The position numbers and the translations under genes were made by a program. A stretch of DNA of 61,021 nt from Bacillota bacterium (GTDB lineage: Bacteria; Bacillota; Clostridia; Christensenellales; QAND01). The notes beneath the pieces were generated by a model. The model did not search any database, was not told the origin of the DNA, and saw only the letters and a program-made list of their open reading frames with translations. Shown here piece after piece: positions 1 to 8,457 of this stretch (position 1 is its first letter; each line of letters starts with the position of its first letter). The stretch is taken from the NCBI GenBank assembly GCA_003150225.1, contig QAND01000030.1, forward strand, positions 1-61,021, in the 5' to 3' direction.

Positions 1-30
1 AAACAATCAATATTTAATTCAATTACAAGA

Positions 31-84
31 GCGACCTTGGGGCACCTTCCTTACGGAGGGTGCCCCAACGGAGGCGCTTTTTTT
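31..84 (+). terminator. Intrinsic terminator of an upstream gene
   Basis: A GC-rich hairpin with perfect GGGGCACC/GGTGCCCC arms and an outer GCG/CGC extension is followed by a run of seven T on the plus strand. It would end a plus-strand gene lying left of the window. It faces the minus-strand MATE gene and may also act on that transcript. Confidence 0.7.
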
Positions 85-1552
85 AGACCCGCATTTCTTT
101 CCATTTGCCGGTTCGGAACCGGTAGGTGACAAGGATACACCGAACGAATTGTTCCGCGGTGATGGCGATCCAGGCGCCGATGAGTCCCCAGCCGAATACA
201 TTGACCAGAAGGATGCCAAACAAGGGGCGCAGGATCATGACGCACAGCATCAATACCATGGCAGTAAACCGGGTATCGCCCGCTCCCCGCAGGGAGGCAG
301 CTTGGATGAAATAGGAGCATTGAACGGGCTGGGTGATGGATACGAAGGTGAGTACTCCTACCGCCATGGCCACCACGTCGGGTTCATTGTTGTACATCAA
401 AACGATGGGCCGGGCAAAGGTGAACATCAAAAGGCCGATGAGGACGGCCACCACCAGCCCCACTCGGTTGGTCTGGCGCGCGTACTCCTCCGCCAAATCA
501 GGTCGCTCGCGGCCTAGGTTTTGACCTACAAAGGTTGTGGAGGCTACACCAAAGGCCTGGCCTGTGGTAAAGGACAGGCTTTCGATGTTGATGGTCACCA
601 TATGGGCGGCAAAGGCGGCGGTGCCCAACCCCGATACCACCCGGGTGAAGATGGTTTGACCGATCCGCATGCCGAGCTGCTCCGCCATGGCGGGGCTGCC
701 CACCCGGGTCATCCGTTTGATTACCGTCCAATCCAGAAGCTTGTTCTTGCGGGACAGATAGACGTATTGGTGCTTGCGGAGCAGAATAAAAAGTCCGAGG
801 AAAAAGGCCACCACGAACCCAAGAGAGGTAGCGATGGCGGCGCCCGCTACCTCCAGGCGGGGGAAACCGAAATTGCCGTAGATGAGGCAGTAGTTGAAAA
901 ACACGTTGATGATGTTGGCCGTGAAGTTCATATAAAGGGAGGCCTTGGTGTTTCCTACCCCCCGAAGGGCGGCGGTGATGGCCATACCGGCGATGTTGAA
1001 AGGCAGGCCGATTAACAGGAATTCAAAATACTGGGTGCCGTACAGCGTGGTGGTTTCGTCTCCCCCCATAAAACGCACCATATCGGAGGCAAAGAAAAAG
1101 CCCACGGTGCATAGCGCGATGGAGATTACAATGGAGAGGATCAGGTTGCTGGACGTCGCTGTATTGGCGGTGTCCTGCCTGCCCTCTCCTCGGCTCCGCG
1201 CTACCAGGGCGGTACAGCCGACATTAAACGCCTGAAACACGGCCAGCATCAGAAACTTGGGCTGGTTGGTCAGCCCTACGGCTGTGATGGCGTAGGAGCC
1301 CAGCTGGCCCACCATCATCATATCGACGATGCCACAGAGGGAGACCAGGATCATCTCCATGGCCGAGGGCCATGCCATCCGGAAAATATCGCTGCGGATC
1401 TCCTTTAAGGTGGGGTTTTCCTTGGTTTCAAAGTGATGGGCTTGCGGCTCTTTTTTGGCGGCAAAAAGGGACAAGACTAGCAACACCTTTCCACTTTGGC
1501 AGGCGCGGACACAGGACCCCCGCCCAGGGGGAGCCTCTTGCCCGCGTGTCAA
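83..1552 (-). CDS. MATE family efflux transporter
   Basis: Predicted polytopic inner-membrane drug/cation antiporter of the MATE family. The core begins around the motif IRSDIFRMAWPSAMEM and has the duplicated six-helix layout, with family segments such as MMMVGQLG and GVASTTFVGQNLG. The product of the full frame is 489 residues, somewhat long for the family. The first roughly 45 residues look non-native and the frame opens with TTG, so the true start is probably internal at a GTG or TTG; no clear ribosome site picks one. Monocistronic, divergent from the DUF3842 gene. Substrate unknown. Confidence 0.85.
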   Translation of the reverse strand: MTRGQEAPPGRGSCVRACQSGKVLLVLSLFAAKKEPQAHHFETKENPTLKEIRSDIFRMAWPSAMEMILVSLCGIVDMMMVGQLGSYAITAVGLTNQPKFLMLAVFQAFNVGCTALVARSRGEGRQDTANTATSSNLILSIVISIALCTVGFFFASDMVRFMGGDETTTLYGTQYFEFLLIGLPFNIAGMAITAALRGVGNTKASLYMNFTANIINVFFNYCLIYGNFGFPRLEVAGAAIATSLGFVVAFFLGLFILLRKHQYVYLSRKNKLLDWTVIKRMTRVGSPAMAEQLGMRIGQTIFTRVVSGLGTAAFAAHMVTINIESLSFTTGQAFGVASTTFVGQNLGRERPDLAEEYARQTNRVGLVVAVLIGLLMFTFARPIVLMYNNEPDVVAMAVGVLTFVSITQPVQCSYFIQAASLRGAGDTRFTAMVLMLCVMILRPLFGILLVNVFGWGLIGAWIAITAEQFVRCILVTYRFRTGKWKEMRV

Positions 1553-1582
1553 AATATTTTGCTCGAGCTACTCGATAAATTT

Positions 1583-1610
1583 TTGATAAGTACACTATAC
1601 ACCCTATGTA
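1583..1610 (+). promoter_or_regulatory. Candidate promoter for the DUF3842-GNAT pair
   Basis: TTGATA, a 16-base spacer and TATGTA lie in the 160-bp divergent gap between the MATE gene and the DUF3842 gene. The match is moderate. A TTTACA hexamer on the minus strand in the same gap could serve the MATE gene. Confidence 0.4.
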
Positions 1611-1714
1611 AATTATTGCAAGCCGGTTCCAGATATTGAATCGTTGCTATGGCAACGTTTGCATTTCGGCGGGTTCTGTGATGAAATAAAATCGATGAGC
1701 AAGGAGGAAGAAAA

Positions 1715-2143
1715 ATGGCGAAACAACCATTGATCGCGGTGATTGACGGGAAAGGCGGCGGCCTAGGCCGCGCGGTGATTGAAGCTTTGAATCGAGGGGA
1801 GCTGGAGGGGGAAATCATCGCCCTTGGCACCAACGCGGTGGCCACCGCCAATATGCTGCGGGGCGGGGCGAAGGATGGCGCTAGCGGGGAGAACGCTGTC
1901 TGCCATATGTGCCGGCAAGCAAAGGTCATCGTGGGGCCCATTGGGATTTTGACAGCTGATGCCATGATGGGGGAGATCACCCCGCGGATGGCCCAGGCGG
2001 TGGCCCTGGCCCCGGGAGAAAAGGTTCTGCTGCCCCTGCAGCGGTGTGGGATTACCGTAGCCGGAGTACAGGATCTGCCCTTAAAGGAGTTGCTGGGCCA
2101 GTTGCCTGGATTGGTGCGAGCCGCTCTTACGGAGGAGGAATAG
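1715..2143 (+). CDS. DUF3842 family protein
   Basis: Small cytosolic protein of 142 residues resembling the DUF3842 family of Clostridia. It opens with a Rossmann-like glycine-rich strand-loop (IAVIDGKGGGLGRAV, residues 7-21) that suggests nucleotide binding, followed by a GTNAVAT segment and two cysteines in a CHMC pair near residue 64. A ribosome site (aaggagg) lies 8 bases upstream. The GNAT gene starts 1 base after its stop, so the two are translationally linked. No biochemical function is known to me for this family. Confidence 0.8.
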   Translation: MAKQPLIAVIDGKGGGLGRAVIEALNRGELEGEIIALGTNAVATANMLRGGAKDGASGENAVCHMCRQAKVIVGPIGILTADAMMGEITPRMAQAVALAPGEKVLLPLQRCGITVAGVQDLPLKELLGQLPGLVRAALTEEE

Positions 2144-2144
2144 G

Positions 2145-2618
2145 ATGGAGATCCGTCCGATGATGCGGGAGGATTACCCCGCGGTACAGGCGCTCTATCG
2201 GGAGTTATTTTTCGAGATGGCGGCCATCGCCCCGATGTACATCCAGGCGGCGGATCAGGATGTGGAATATCTGGACGCGGTTTTGGACAGCGATGAGGAC
2301 GATGTGCTGGTGGCCGATGAAGAGGGGACGATCTTGGGGTTTGTGGTGCTGCAAACCCAGCTGACGCCCCCTATCCCCTGTATGGTTCGCTACCGGTTTG
2401 CCGCGCTCATGGATCTCATGGTCCGGCCTGACGCCCGGAATAAGGGCATTGGCACCGCCCTTATTGACGCTGCAAAGGCCTGGACCCGGCAAAACGGCCT
2501 GCGCTTTTTGGAGTTGGACGTGTTGTTAGGAAACCAAAGGGCAAGATCCCTTTACGAGCGGGAGGGTTTCGCTCCGGTACTGAGCACCATGCGGCTGATG
2601 ATGGAAGAGAAACCTTGA
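2145..2618 (+). CDS. GNAT family N-acetyltransferase
   Basis: Single-domain acetyltransferase of 157 residues. The acetyl-CoA pyrophosphate-binding motif R/Q-x-x-G-x-G/A appears as RNKGIG at residues 98-103, followed by the expected helix, and the C-terminal LYEREGF motif is present. It likely transfers an acetyl group to a small amine or a protein; the substrate cannot be read from the sequence. Encoded immediately after the DUF3842 gene in a two-gene operon. Confidence 0.85.
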   Translation: MEIRPMMREDYPAVQALYRELFFEMAAIAPMYIQAADQDVEYLDAVLDSDEDDVLVADEEGTILGFVVLQTQLTPPIPCMVRYRFAALMDLMVRPDARNKGIGTALIDAAKAWTRQNGLRFLELDVLLGNQRARSLYEREGFAPVLSTMRLMMEEKP

Positions 2619-2836
2619 GGATTTGTGGCCGGAACCAGCGGGAAGCGGGATTTGCCATGGTAGGATGAAGGGAAAAGGGGCCTTTACCCGAATCTCCGGG
2701 TTGCCCCTGAAGTCCATTGGCATACCGGGGCGCGGGAGGTTGACTTCTGGGAGTGGCCCAGCTGGGTATTGACGCTAAATCCCATCGTTCAGGAGAAGCG
2801 GATTCTTAGGTTTGTGGCGCCACGATAAAGAAAGAG
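2619..2836. other. Intergenic stretch without a supported gene
   Basis: About 220 bases between the GNAT gene and the terminator shared with glpK. Short GC-rich inverted segments are present, but I see no convincing gene, promoter or RNA family. Confidence 0.5.
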
Positions 2837-2866
2837 AAAAAGGGCCGGCGAAAGCCGGCCCTTTTT
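2837..2866 (-). terminator. Terminator of glpK
   Basis: Perfect hairpin AAAGGGCCGGC-gaaa-GCCGGCCCTTT flanked by A- and T-runs, just after the glpK stop. Its symmetry means it can also end transcripts coming from the GNAT side. Confidence 0.85.
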
Positions 2867-2873
2867 GATCCGT

Positions 2874-4361
2874 TTACTGCTTGGCCCAGTCCAGGGTGCG
2901 TCCCACGGCGTCATGCCACTTATGCAGCAGCTCCGTCCGGACGTCCTTTGCCATGGTGGGAGAGAACTCCTGCTCCAGTTCCCATAGGTTGATGGGATCG
3001 TTTTCCCCGTAGAATCCCACGGCAATGCCGGCGAGATAGGCAGCGCCCAGGGCGGTGGCCTCCTGGTATTGGGGCCGGAGAACCCGCGCTCCCATGAGAT
3101 CGGCCTGGAACTGCATGAGAAAATCGTTGGCGCAGGCCCCTCCATCCACCTTGAGCGCGAAGATGGGGTTCTGGGCGGCCATGGCCATGAGGTTCAGCAC
3201 GTCCATGGTGCTGTATGCGATGGATTCCAGGGTGGCTCGGACGATATGCTCCCGCCGGGTTCCTCGGGTGAGGCCGATGATGAGCCCTCGGCTATCCATG
3301 TTCCAGTAGGGGGCGCCCAACCCGGTGAAGGCAGGAACCACATATACGCCGCCGCTGTCTCGGACGGAAAGAGCCATGGCCTCGGTTTGTGCGGCGCTCT
3401 TGATGATGCCCAGCTGATCCCGGAGCCATTTTACGGCGGCGCCCGCCACAAAGACGCTGCCTTCCAGGGCGTATTGGGTGCTGCCGTCGGAGGTGGCGGT
3501 TAGGGTGGTGATGAGATCTCGGGTCATCACAGGTTTCTCTCCGATGTTCATCAGGAGAAAACAACCGGTGCCATAGGTGTTTTTGGCATCGCCCCGGCGA
3601 AGACAGCCATGGCCAAACAAGGCGGCCTGCTGGTCTCCGGCCATGGCGGCGATGGGAATCTCAACTCCCAGGATGCTTGGGTCGGTATAACCCATGACAC
3701 CGCAGGAGGGCAGCACCTGGGGCAGGGCGTACCGGGGTACTGCAAAGGCGGTTAACAGCTCGTCGTCATAGTCCAGGGTGTTGATGTTAAAGAGCATGGT
3801 ACGGCTGGCATTGGTTACATCGGTGGCGAATACCCGTCTTCCGGTGAGGTGGTAGAGGATCCAGGCGTCCACGGTGGCAAAGCAAAGCCGGCCGTCCATG
3901 GCCCGCTTGTAAGCTCCCGGAACGTTTTCAAAGATCCATTGAATTTTTGTGGCGGTAAAATAGGGATCGATGACCAACCCCGTCTTGTGTTTGATGGTGG
4001 AGGCCATGCCGTCCTGGCGCAGCTCGGCGCAGATATCGGCGCTGCGGCGGCACTGCCACACGATGGCGTTTAATAGGGGTTTTCCGGTTTGGGGATCAAA
4101 GGCGATTACCGTCTCCCTCTGGTTTGTGATGCCGATGGCTTGAATCTGCTGGGGAGAGACGTCGGCTTTTTCCAGAACGCCATGTATGCACTGGTATACG
4201 CTGCCGATGATCTCCGTGGGATCGTGCTCCACAAAACCTGGCTGGGGATAGTATTGCCGCAGCTCCACTCCATAGGAGGCGCGAGGGGCCCCTGCGGCAT
4301 CGAATAGAATGGCTCTGGTACTGGTGGTGCCCTGATCGATGGATAGGATAAAGGTTTCCAT
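2874..4361 (-). CDS. glpK: Glycerol kinase
   Basis: ATP-dependent phosphorylation of glycerol to sn-glycerol 3-phosphate in the cytosol. The product is 495 residues, the usual family length. The N-terminal phosphate-binding loop DQGTTSTR is at residues 9-16, and FGGY-kinase segments are present, including YGTGCFLLMN and the C-terminal DGGACANDFLMQFQADL. The start at 4361 has an upstream GGGGG-rich ribosome site. No glpF or glpD is adjacent. The roughly 390-bp upstream gap holds two strong hairpins that could be regulatory. Confidence 0.96.
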   Translation of the reverse strand: METFILSIDQGTTSTRAILFDAAGAPRASYGVELRQYYPQPGFVEHDPTEIIGSVYQCIHGVLEKADVSPQQIQAIGITNQRETVIAFDPQTGKPLLNAIVWQCRRSADICAELRQDGMASTIKHKTGLVIDPYFTATKIQWIFENVPGAYKRAMDGRLCFATVDAWILYHLTGRRVFATDVTNASRTMLFNINTLDYDDELLTAFAVPRYALPQVLPSCGVMGYTDPSILGVEIPIAAMAGDQQAALFGHGCLRRGDAKNTYGTGCFLLMNIGEKPVMTRDLITTLTATSDGSTQYALEGSVFVAGAAVKWLRDQLGIIKSAAQTEAMALSVRDSGGVYVVPAFTGLGAPYWNMDSRGLIIGLTRGTRREHIVRATLESIAYSTMDVLNLMAMAAQNPIFALKVDGGACANDFLMQFQADLMGARVLRPQYQEATALGAAYLAGIAVGFYGENDPINLWELEQEFSPTMAKDVRTELLHKWHDAVGRTLDWAKQ

Positions 4362-4448
4362 GGAACGCCCCCCTAGGGTTTTTCAGCTGTCCGCGGGCCA
4401 ATTCCATCCTGTGGCTGCGGAAAACCTTGTATTGCGCTGCTGCCCTGC

Positions 4449-4513
4449 CGCCGGCAGAGCATGCCGGCGAACAGAACGCAACAACACACGCCGTCCAAAC
4501 CCAGGTTGGACGG
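4449..4513 (-). promoter_or_regulatory. Two hairpins upstream of glpK
   Basis: In the 390-bp gap before glpK there are two perfect 8-bp stems. CGCCGGCA/TGCCGGCG lies at 4449-4469 and CCGTCCAA/TTGGACGG at 4491-4513. Neither is followed by a U-run on the glpK strand, so they are not simple terminators. They could be leader-RNA structures or protein sites; function is inferred only from position. Confidence 0.4.
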
Positions 4514-4710
4514 TTTGACATCTCGTTGATCAATTTCTGAATTCCACCCATATTTTACAGGGCTCGCCTTATTTAGACAAGGCTAAAATGAGGGAACCCT
4601 CAATCCCGTGCTATTCTATTGAGCGGAAAAAGAGAGGGGAAAGGGGTCCCCTTTTATCGGACACGATTACAGAGAACCGGAAGGGATATGGAAAGGCGGC
4701 TGGCGAGATG

Positions 4711-4743
4711 AAAAAAGCCGCCCAGAATCGGGCGGCTTTTTGG
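4711..4743 (-). terminator. Terminator of the mntP-ECF pair
   Basis: Perfect hairpin AAAAAAGCCGCCC-agaatc-GGGCGGCTTTTTT directly after the ECF S-component stop. It is symmetrical, so it can work in both directions. Confidence 0.85.
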
Positions 4744-4750
4744 TCAGAGG

Positions 4751-5233
4751 TCATTTTTTCGGCATCAGCTTTTGGGTGAATAGAATGGCGGCCAATCCGA
4801 TGGCCACGCCAGCGATCCCCTGGATGCAGTTAAATCCTGCGGAGGGAAGAGCGGCGGGCATGCCGTAGAGAATGGCCTCGAAGAGGAAATACCCCAGCAC
4901 CATAAAGGCCTGCAACAGCAGGAGCAACAGGGCGGAATAGGCTACGGACCGGGTCTTTTTTTGGAGCAGATGGCCTGCCACAAGCCCCATGATGCCTTTG
5001 ATGATAAAGGTGATGGGGGCATAGGTAACATAGCCTGCCAAAAGGTCTGCCAGGCAGCTACCCACGGCGGCCACCAAGCCCGCAAAGGGCCCCAGAATGG
5101 CGGCGGATAGATAGATAATCCCGTCTCCAATGTGGATGTACCCTAGGGTGGTGGGGAACTTTAGATAGGCTGTGGCCACCATGATCAGGGCGGCTAGGAG
5201 TCCTCCATAGGCCAGGCGTTTGGTGTTGTTCAT
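4751..5233 (-). CDS. ECF transporter S component
   Basis: Membrane protein of 160 residues with about six hydrophobic helices, typical of substrate-binding S components of energy-coupling-factor vitamin importers (ECF_trnsprt family). Seen: N-terminal LAYGGLLAALIMVATAYLKF, then IHIGDGIIYLSAAILGPFAG, a typical S-component signature. It would act with a shared ECF AT module encoded elsewhere. The ATG at 5233 is preferred over a GTG nine bases upstream because AGGAAG sits 8 bases before it. It follows mntP in the same direction with a 52-bp gap. Substrate unknown. Confidence 0.85.
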   Translation of the reverse strand: MNNTKRLAYGGLLAALIMVATAYLKFPTTLGYIHIGDGIIYLSAAILGPFAGLVAAVGSCLADLLAGYVTYAPITFIIKGIMGLVAGHLLQKKTRSVAYSALLLLLLQAFMVLGYFLFEAILYGMPAALPSAGFNCIQGIAGVAIGLAAILFTQKLMPKK

Positions 5234-5285
5234 ATGGATCACTTCCTAAATATATAAAAATAAGATAACCGTAGTAAATGGGAAA

Positions 5286-5855
5286 TCAGCCGAGAATGCC
5301 CAGATGCTCCAACAGGATTTTGGCTCCGATGAGGATCAAAACGACGCCTCCTGTAACCACTGCCTTCTTTTGAAAGGCACAGCCCAGCCGCTTGCCGAAG
5401 AATACTCCCAAATAGCTGAGCGAAAAGGTAATTACGCCAATGAGGCCGGCGCTAAGCCAGATGTTGGCGGATACCGCAGCAAAGCTGATGCCCACCGCCA
5501 GGGCGTCGATACTGGTGGCGATGGAGAGGATTAAAAGGGTTTGGATGCGGAACGAGTCCCCCTTCGCTTCGCAGTCCTCCTCCCCCCGGATACCGTCCAG
5601 CAACATCTTTCCGCCCACAAAGGCGAGGAGGCCGAAGGCGACAAAGTGATCTACGTGCTGGATATAAGCCATGATGGACATCCCGGCAAAATAACCGATG
5701 AGGGGCATGAGCGCCTGAAAAAATCCAAAGAAAAAACCCATCCGCAGCGCTTTTGGCCCCAAAGGATCTCGGGCTGTAATGCCGCTGCTGACCGCCACCG
5801 CAAAAGCGTCCATGGCCAACCCGCAGGCTGTGAGTATTAGGGTCAATAGATCCAT
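5286..5855 (-). CDS. mntP: Manganese efflux pump MntP
   Basis: Six-helix membrane exporter of Mn2+ (MntP, formerly DUF204), 189 residues. The duplicated three-helix units carry the conserved aspartates in AMDAFAVAVSSG near the N-terminus and SIDALAVGISFA in the second half. The ATG at 5855 is preferred over the one 18 bases upstream because AGGAG lies 7 bases before it. I looked for a yybP-ykoY manganese riboswitch in the short upstream gap and saw none. Likely co-transcribed with the ECF S component. Confidence 0.93.
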   Translation of the reverse strand: MDLLTLILTACGLAMDAFAVAVSSGITARDPLGPKALRMGFFFGFFQALMPLIGYFAGMSIMAYIQHVDHFVAFGLLAFVGGKMLLDGIRGEEDCEAKGDSFRIQTLLILSIATSIDALAVGISFAAVSANIWLSAGLIGVITFSLSYLGVFFGKRLGCAFQKKAVVTGGVVLILIGAKILLEHLGILG

Positions 5856-5948
5856 TTCGCCACTCCTATCCATGGAACCATGCCATTTTTGATAACCCCA
5901 AGGGTTTTGTGCCTATACTAACTGGTATTGGATACGATGTCAAATATA

Positions 5949-5995
5949 TTTGTGAAAAAAATATCTATTTACAAATCTCAAAAAAAGGATATACT
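5949..5995 (+). promoter_or_regulatory. Promoter and inverted repeat upstream of the Crp/Fnr gene
   Basis: TTTACA, a 16-base spacer and TATACT form a plausible promoter at 5968-5995. Overlapping its -35 is an imperfect inverted repeat, TTTGTGAA with TTTACAAA, at 5949-5975. A Crp/Fnr-type dimer could bind there, so autoregulation is a reasonable inference. Confidence 0.5.
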
Positions 5996-6030
5996 ATAAG
6001 TGTATCATATGAGACAAAAAGGAGGGCGTA

Positions 6031-6669
6031 ATGGAGGAATACCGACGGTTATTGGAAGCCTGTCCGCTATGGCGCGGCGTAGCGCCTAAAACGGTGGACC
6101 GAGCCCTTGCCGTCCTTCGTACCGCATCCTTTTTGCCGGAGGAGGCTATCTACCAGAAGGATCGGTTTTATCAAGGACTGGGTATGGTAGCGGAGGGCCG
6201 CGCGCTGACCAGCAAGACATCGGTAGAGGGCAGACGGATGCCCATGAGCGTATTGGAGCCCGGCGGACTGTTTGGGGCGGTTACGGTATTTGGAAACGCT
6301 TCCCGCTTTGAAACCGATATTTATGCTGGCCCCCAGGGATGCACCGCGCTGTTCCTTTCTCGGGAATCCGTGCTGGAACTGCTCTCTATGGATTTTGTTC
6401 TGGTACAGAACTATATGAGCTATCTTTGCTCCCGTATCCGGTTTTTGAGCGGCCGGGTGGATGCGCTCTTTGGCACCGACGCCAAGAGCAAGCTGCTCTC
6501 CTATCTATATCACAACGTGGATCAGGAGGGTACGGTGCGCTTGGAGGATAACATGGCGCAGTTGGCGGCAAAGCTGTCGGTTTCCCGGGCCACTGTCTAC
6601 CGGGCGATGGATGCTCTCATAGCGGAGGGGGCCATACGCCGGGAGGGAAAACGGATTTATCTGTTATAG
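6031..6669 (+). CDS. Crp/Fnr family transcriptional regulator
   Basis: Protein of 212 residues. The N-terminal cyclic-nucleotide-binding-type beta-roll (residues about 10-120, with LEPGGLFGAVTVFG) is followed by a dimer helix and a C-terminal winged helix (LAAKLSVSRATVYRAMDAL, about 173-191). There is no cysteine cluster for an Fnr-type Fe-S centre, so the effector is unknown. GGAGG precedes the ATG. It lies directly upstream of an SBP-permease-ATPase importer and probably controls it; an inverted repeat overlaps its own promoter. Confidence 0.9.
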   Translation: MEEYRRLLEACPLWRGVAPKTVDRALAVLRTASFLPEEAIYQKDRFYQGLGMVAEGRALTSKTSVEGRRMPMSVLEPGGLFGAVTVFGNASRFETDIYAGPQGCTALFLSRESVLELLSMDFVLVQNYMSYLCSRIRFLSGRVDALFGTDAKSKLLSYLYHNVDQEGTVRLEDNMAQLAAKLSVSRATVYRAMDALIAEGAIRREGKRIYLL

Positions 6670-6737
6670 GGGCGAGAATTCGCCCCAACAGATTAATAAA
6701 TAAATCATGATATGATAATTTTAGGGAGGGAATTTTG

Positions 6738-7724
6738 ATGAAACGGAGACAGAGTAGAGCGATCACCATGCTATTGGCAGCATTGCTGTTAATCGGCGCG
6801 CTGGCGGGCTGCGGCGGCGGTAACAATCCCCAGCCTTCCGCGGAGCCCACTTCCATGAAGGACCTGAAGATTGGGGTGCTGAAGGGCCCTACCGCGCTGG
6901 GCGCTGTGAAGATCATTGAAAATGAGGACCAGTACGGAAGCGTCGAGGTGATTGCATCCCCTGACGACATGGCCGCCAAGTTCATCTCTGGCCAGGTGAA
7001 TATTGCGGCGGTTCCCACCAATCTGGCGGCGGTGCTTTACAAGAAGACCGAGGGGAACACCAGGGTGCTGGCCATCAATACCCTGGGTGTGCTGTATATT
7101 CTCAGCAGCGACGACAGCGTGAAATCCATAGCCGATCTCCGCGGCAAGACCATCTATACATCCGGCCAGGGTTCCACGCCGGAGTACATTCTGAATGATC
7201 TGCTGCAGAAGAACGGCCTGACCCCCGGTGCCGACGTGACGGTGGAGTATCGCAGCGAACATGCTGAGGTGGCCGCCCTGGCCGCCGCCGGTACGGCTGA
7301 GGTCATCATGGTGCCCGAGCCCTTTGTGACCTCCATCACCGGCAAAACCCCTGAGATGAAAATCGCTGTGGATATGACCCAGGCCTGGAAGGAGGCCAAC
7401 GGAGATGTTCCCCTGGTCATGGGATGCATCGTGGCCAAGGCTGATGTGGATGACGCCCAGATCCAGGCCTTTTTAAAGGAGTACCAGGCTTCCACCACCT
7501 TTGCCAATGAAGAGGTGGAGGAGACCGCCAGGATCATCGGCGAGGCCGATATTATGGCGGAAGCGGTGGTTAAGAGCGCGCTGCCCCGGTGCAACATCAC
7601 CTATTTGGCGGGCGATGAGATGAAATCCGCCATGGAGACTTTTTTGACCGCTTTGTACGAAGCCAACCCCAAGTCCGTGGGCGGCGAGATGCCCCAGGCT
7701 GACTTCTACTATGGCGCCCAGTAA
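6738..7724 (+). CDS. ABC transporter substrate-binding lipoprotein (NMT1/SsuA type)
   Basis: Extracellular solute-binding lipoprotein of 328 residues. The signal peptide ends in lipobox LAGC (Cys25). The body resembles the taurine/nitrate/sulfonate/thiamine-precursor class: IGVLKGPTALGAV, then DLRGKTIYTSGQGSTPEYIL, and later MVPEPFVTSI. The ATG at 6738 is preferred to a TTG just upstream because the GGGAGGG ribosome site is well spaced. Its 3' end overlaps the permease start by 14 bases. Substrate unknown. Confidence 0.88.
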   Translation: MKRRQSRAITMLLAALLLIGALAGCGGGNNPQPSAEPTSMKDLKIGVLKGPTALGAVKIIENEDQYGSVEVIASPDDMAAKFISGQVNIAAVPTNLAAVLYKKTEGNTRVLAINTLGVLYILSSDDSVKSIADLRGKTIYTSGQGSTPEYILNDLLQKNGLTPGADVTVEYRSEHAEVAALAAAGTAEVIMVPEPFVTSITGKTPEMKIAVDMTQAWKEANGDVPLVMGCIVAKADVDDAQIQAFLKEYQASTTFANEEVEETARIIGEADIMAEAVVKSALPRCNITYLAGDEMKSAMETFLTALYEANPKSVGGEMPQADFYYGAQ

Positions 7725-8457
7725 GAAACATAATATTCTAAGGAGCATAGGAAAATGGGCTGTTGTGGCGGCGATATGGATCGCCGCCTGGCAGCTCTTA
7801 TCCCTTTTGGTGGGCCACGAGGTTCTGCTGCCCTCTCCCTTTGCCACCTTTCGGCGGTTGGCGGAGCTTTTAGGGGAGGGAGAATTTTACCTAGCCATCG
7901 GATCCACCTTTGTGCGGGTGATGGCGGGCTTTTTAATTGGAGCATTTACCGGGGTTTTGCTGGCGGTGGCCTGCGCTGCATCCTCCTGGCTGCGGGCGGT
8001 TTTTTCCCCCTTTATCGCGGTGGCCAGAAGCACGCCTTTTGCGTCCTTTATCATACTGGCTCTGCTATGGCTGAAAACCGGCCAGGTGCCGGTTTTGACT
8101 GCCGCTATCATGACCTTGCCCATTGTTTACGAAGGGGTGCGGGAGGGCATTGCCAGTACCGACGAGGGGATGCTGCATATGGCTCGGCTTTATGAGTTTC
8201 GCCCCTATGACACCTTGCGGTATATCTGGGTTCCCTCCGTCCGACCCTATCTGATGGCGTCGACCGCCTCCTCCATGGGTCTAGCCTTTAAGGCTGCGGT
8301 GGCGGCCGAGGTTATCGGTAGCCCACGGTATGCCATCGGGGGGCTGTTGTCCGACGCCAAGGTATATCTGGAGACCACCGATCTCTTTGCCGTCACTGCG
8401 GCACTGATCATCCTCAGCGTGTTCATCGAGCGAGGATTGCGGAGGTTGGTGGGATGA
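7711..8457 (+). CDS. ABC transporter permease (SsuC/TauC type)
   Basis: Inner-membrane permease of 248 residues with about six helices. The EAA-type cytoplasmic loop follows EGVREGIASTDEGMLHMARLY and includes the ATPase-contacting segment. It pairs with the SBP upstream and the ATPase downstream, overlapping both genes (14 bases and an ATGA overlap), as in tightly coupled importer operons. Confidence 0.88.
   Translation: MAPSKKHNILRSIGKWAVVAAIWIAAWQLLSLLVGHEVLLPSPFATFRRLAELLGEGEFYLAIGSTFVRVMAGFLIGAFTGVLLAVACAASSWLRAVFSPFIAVARSTPFASFIILALLWLKTGQVPVLTAAIMTLPIVYEGVREGIASTDEGMLHMARLYEFRPYDTLRYIWVPSVRPYLMASTASSMGLAFKAAVAAEVIGSPRYAIGGLLSDAKVYLETTDLFAVTAALIILSVFIERGLRRLVG

Noticed and set aside
83..1552. 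Start of the MATE gene at 1552
   Set aside because: The frame opens at TTG far before the conserved region and without a ribosome site, so the start is recorded as uncertain rather than supported.
5234..6030. Manganese (yybP-ykoY) riboswitch upstream of mntP
   Set aside because: The gap upstream of mntP is short and lacks the conserved yybP-ykoY loops; none was seen.
6670..6737. TPP riboswitch before the SBP lipoprotein gene
   Set aside because: The gap is only about 70 bases with a GGGGCGA/TCGCCCC hairpin, and has none of the TPP core elements.
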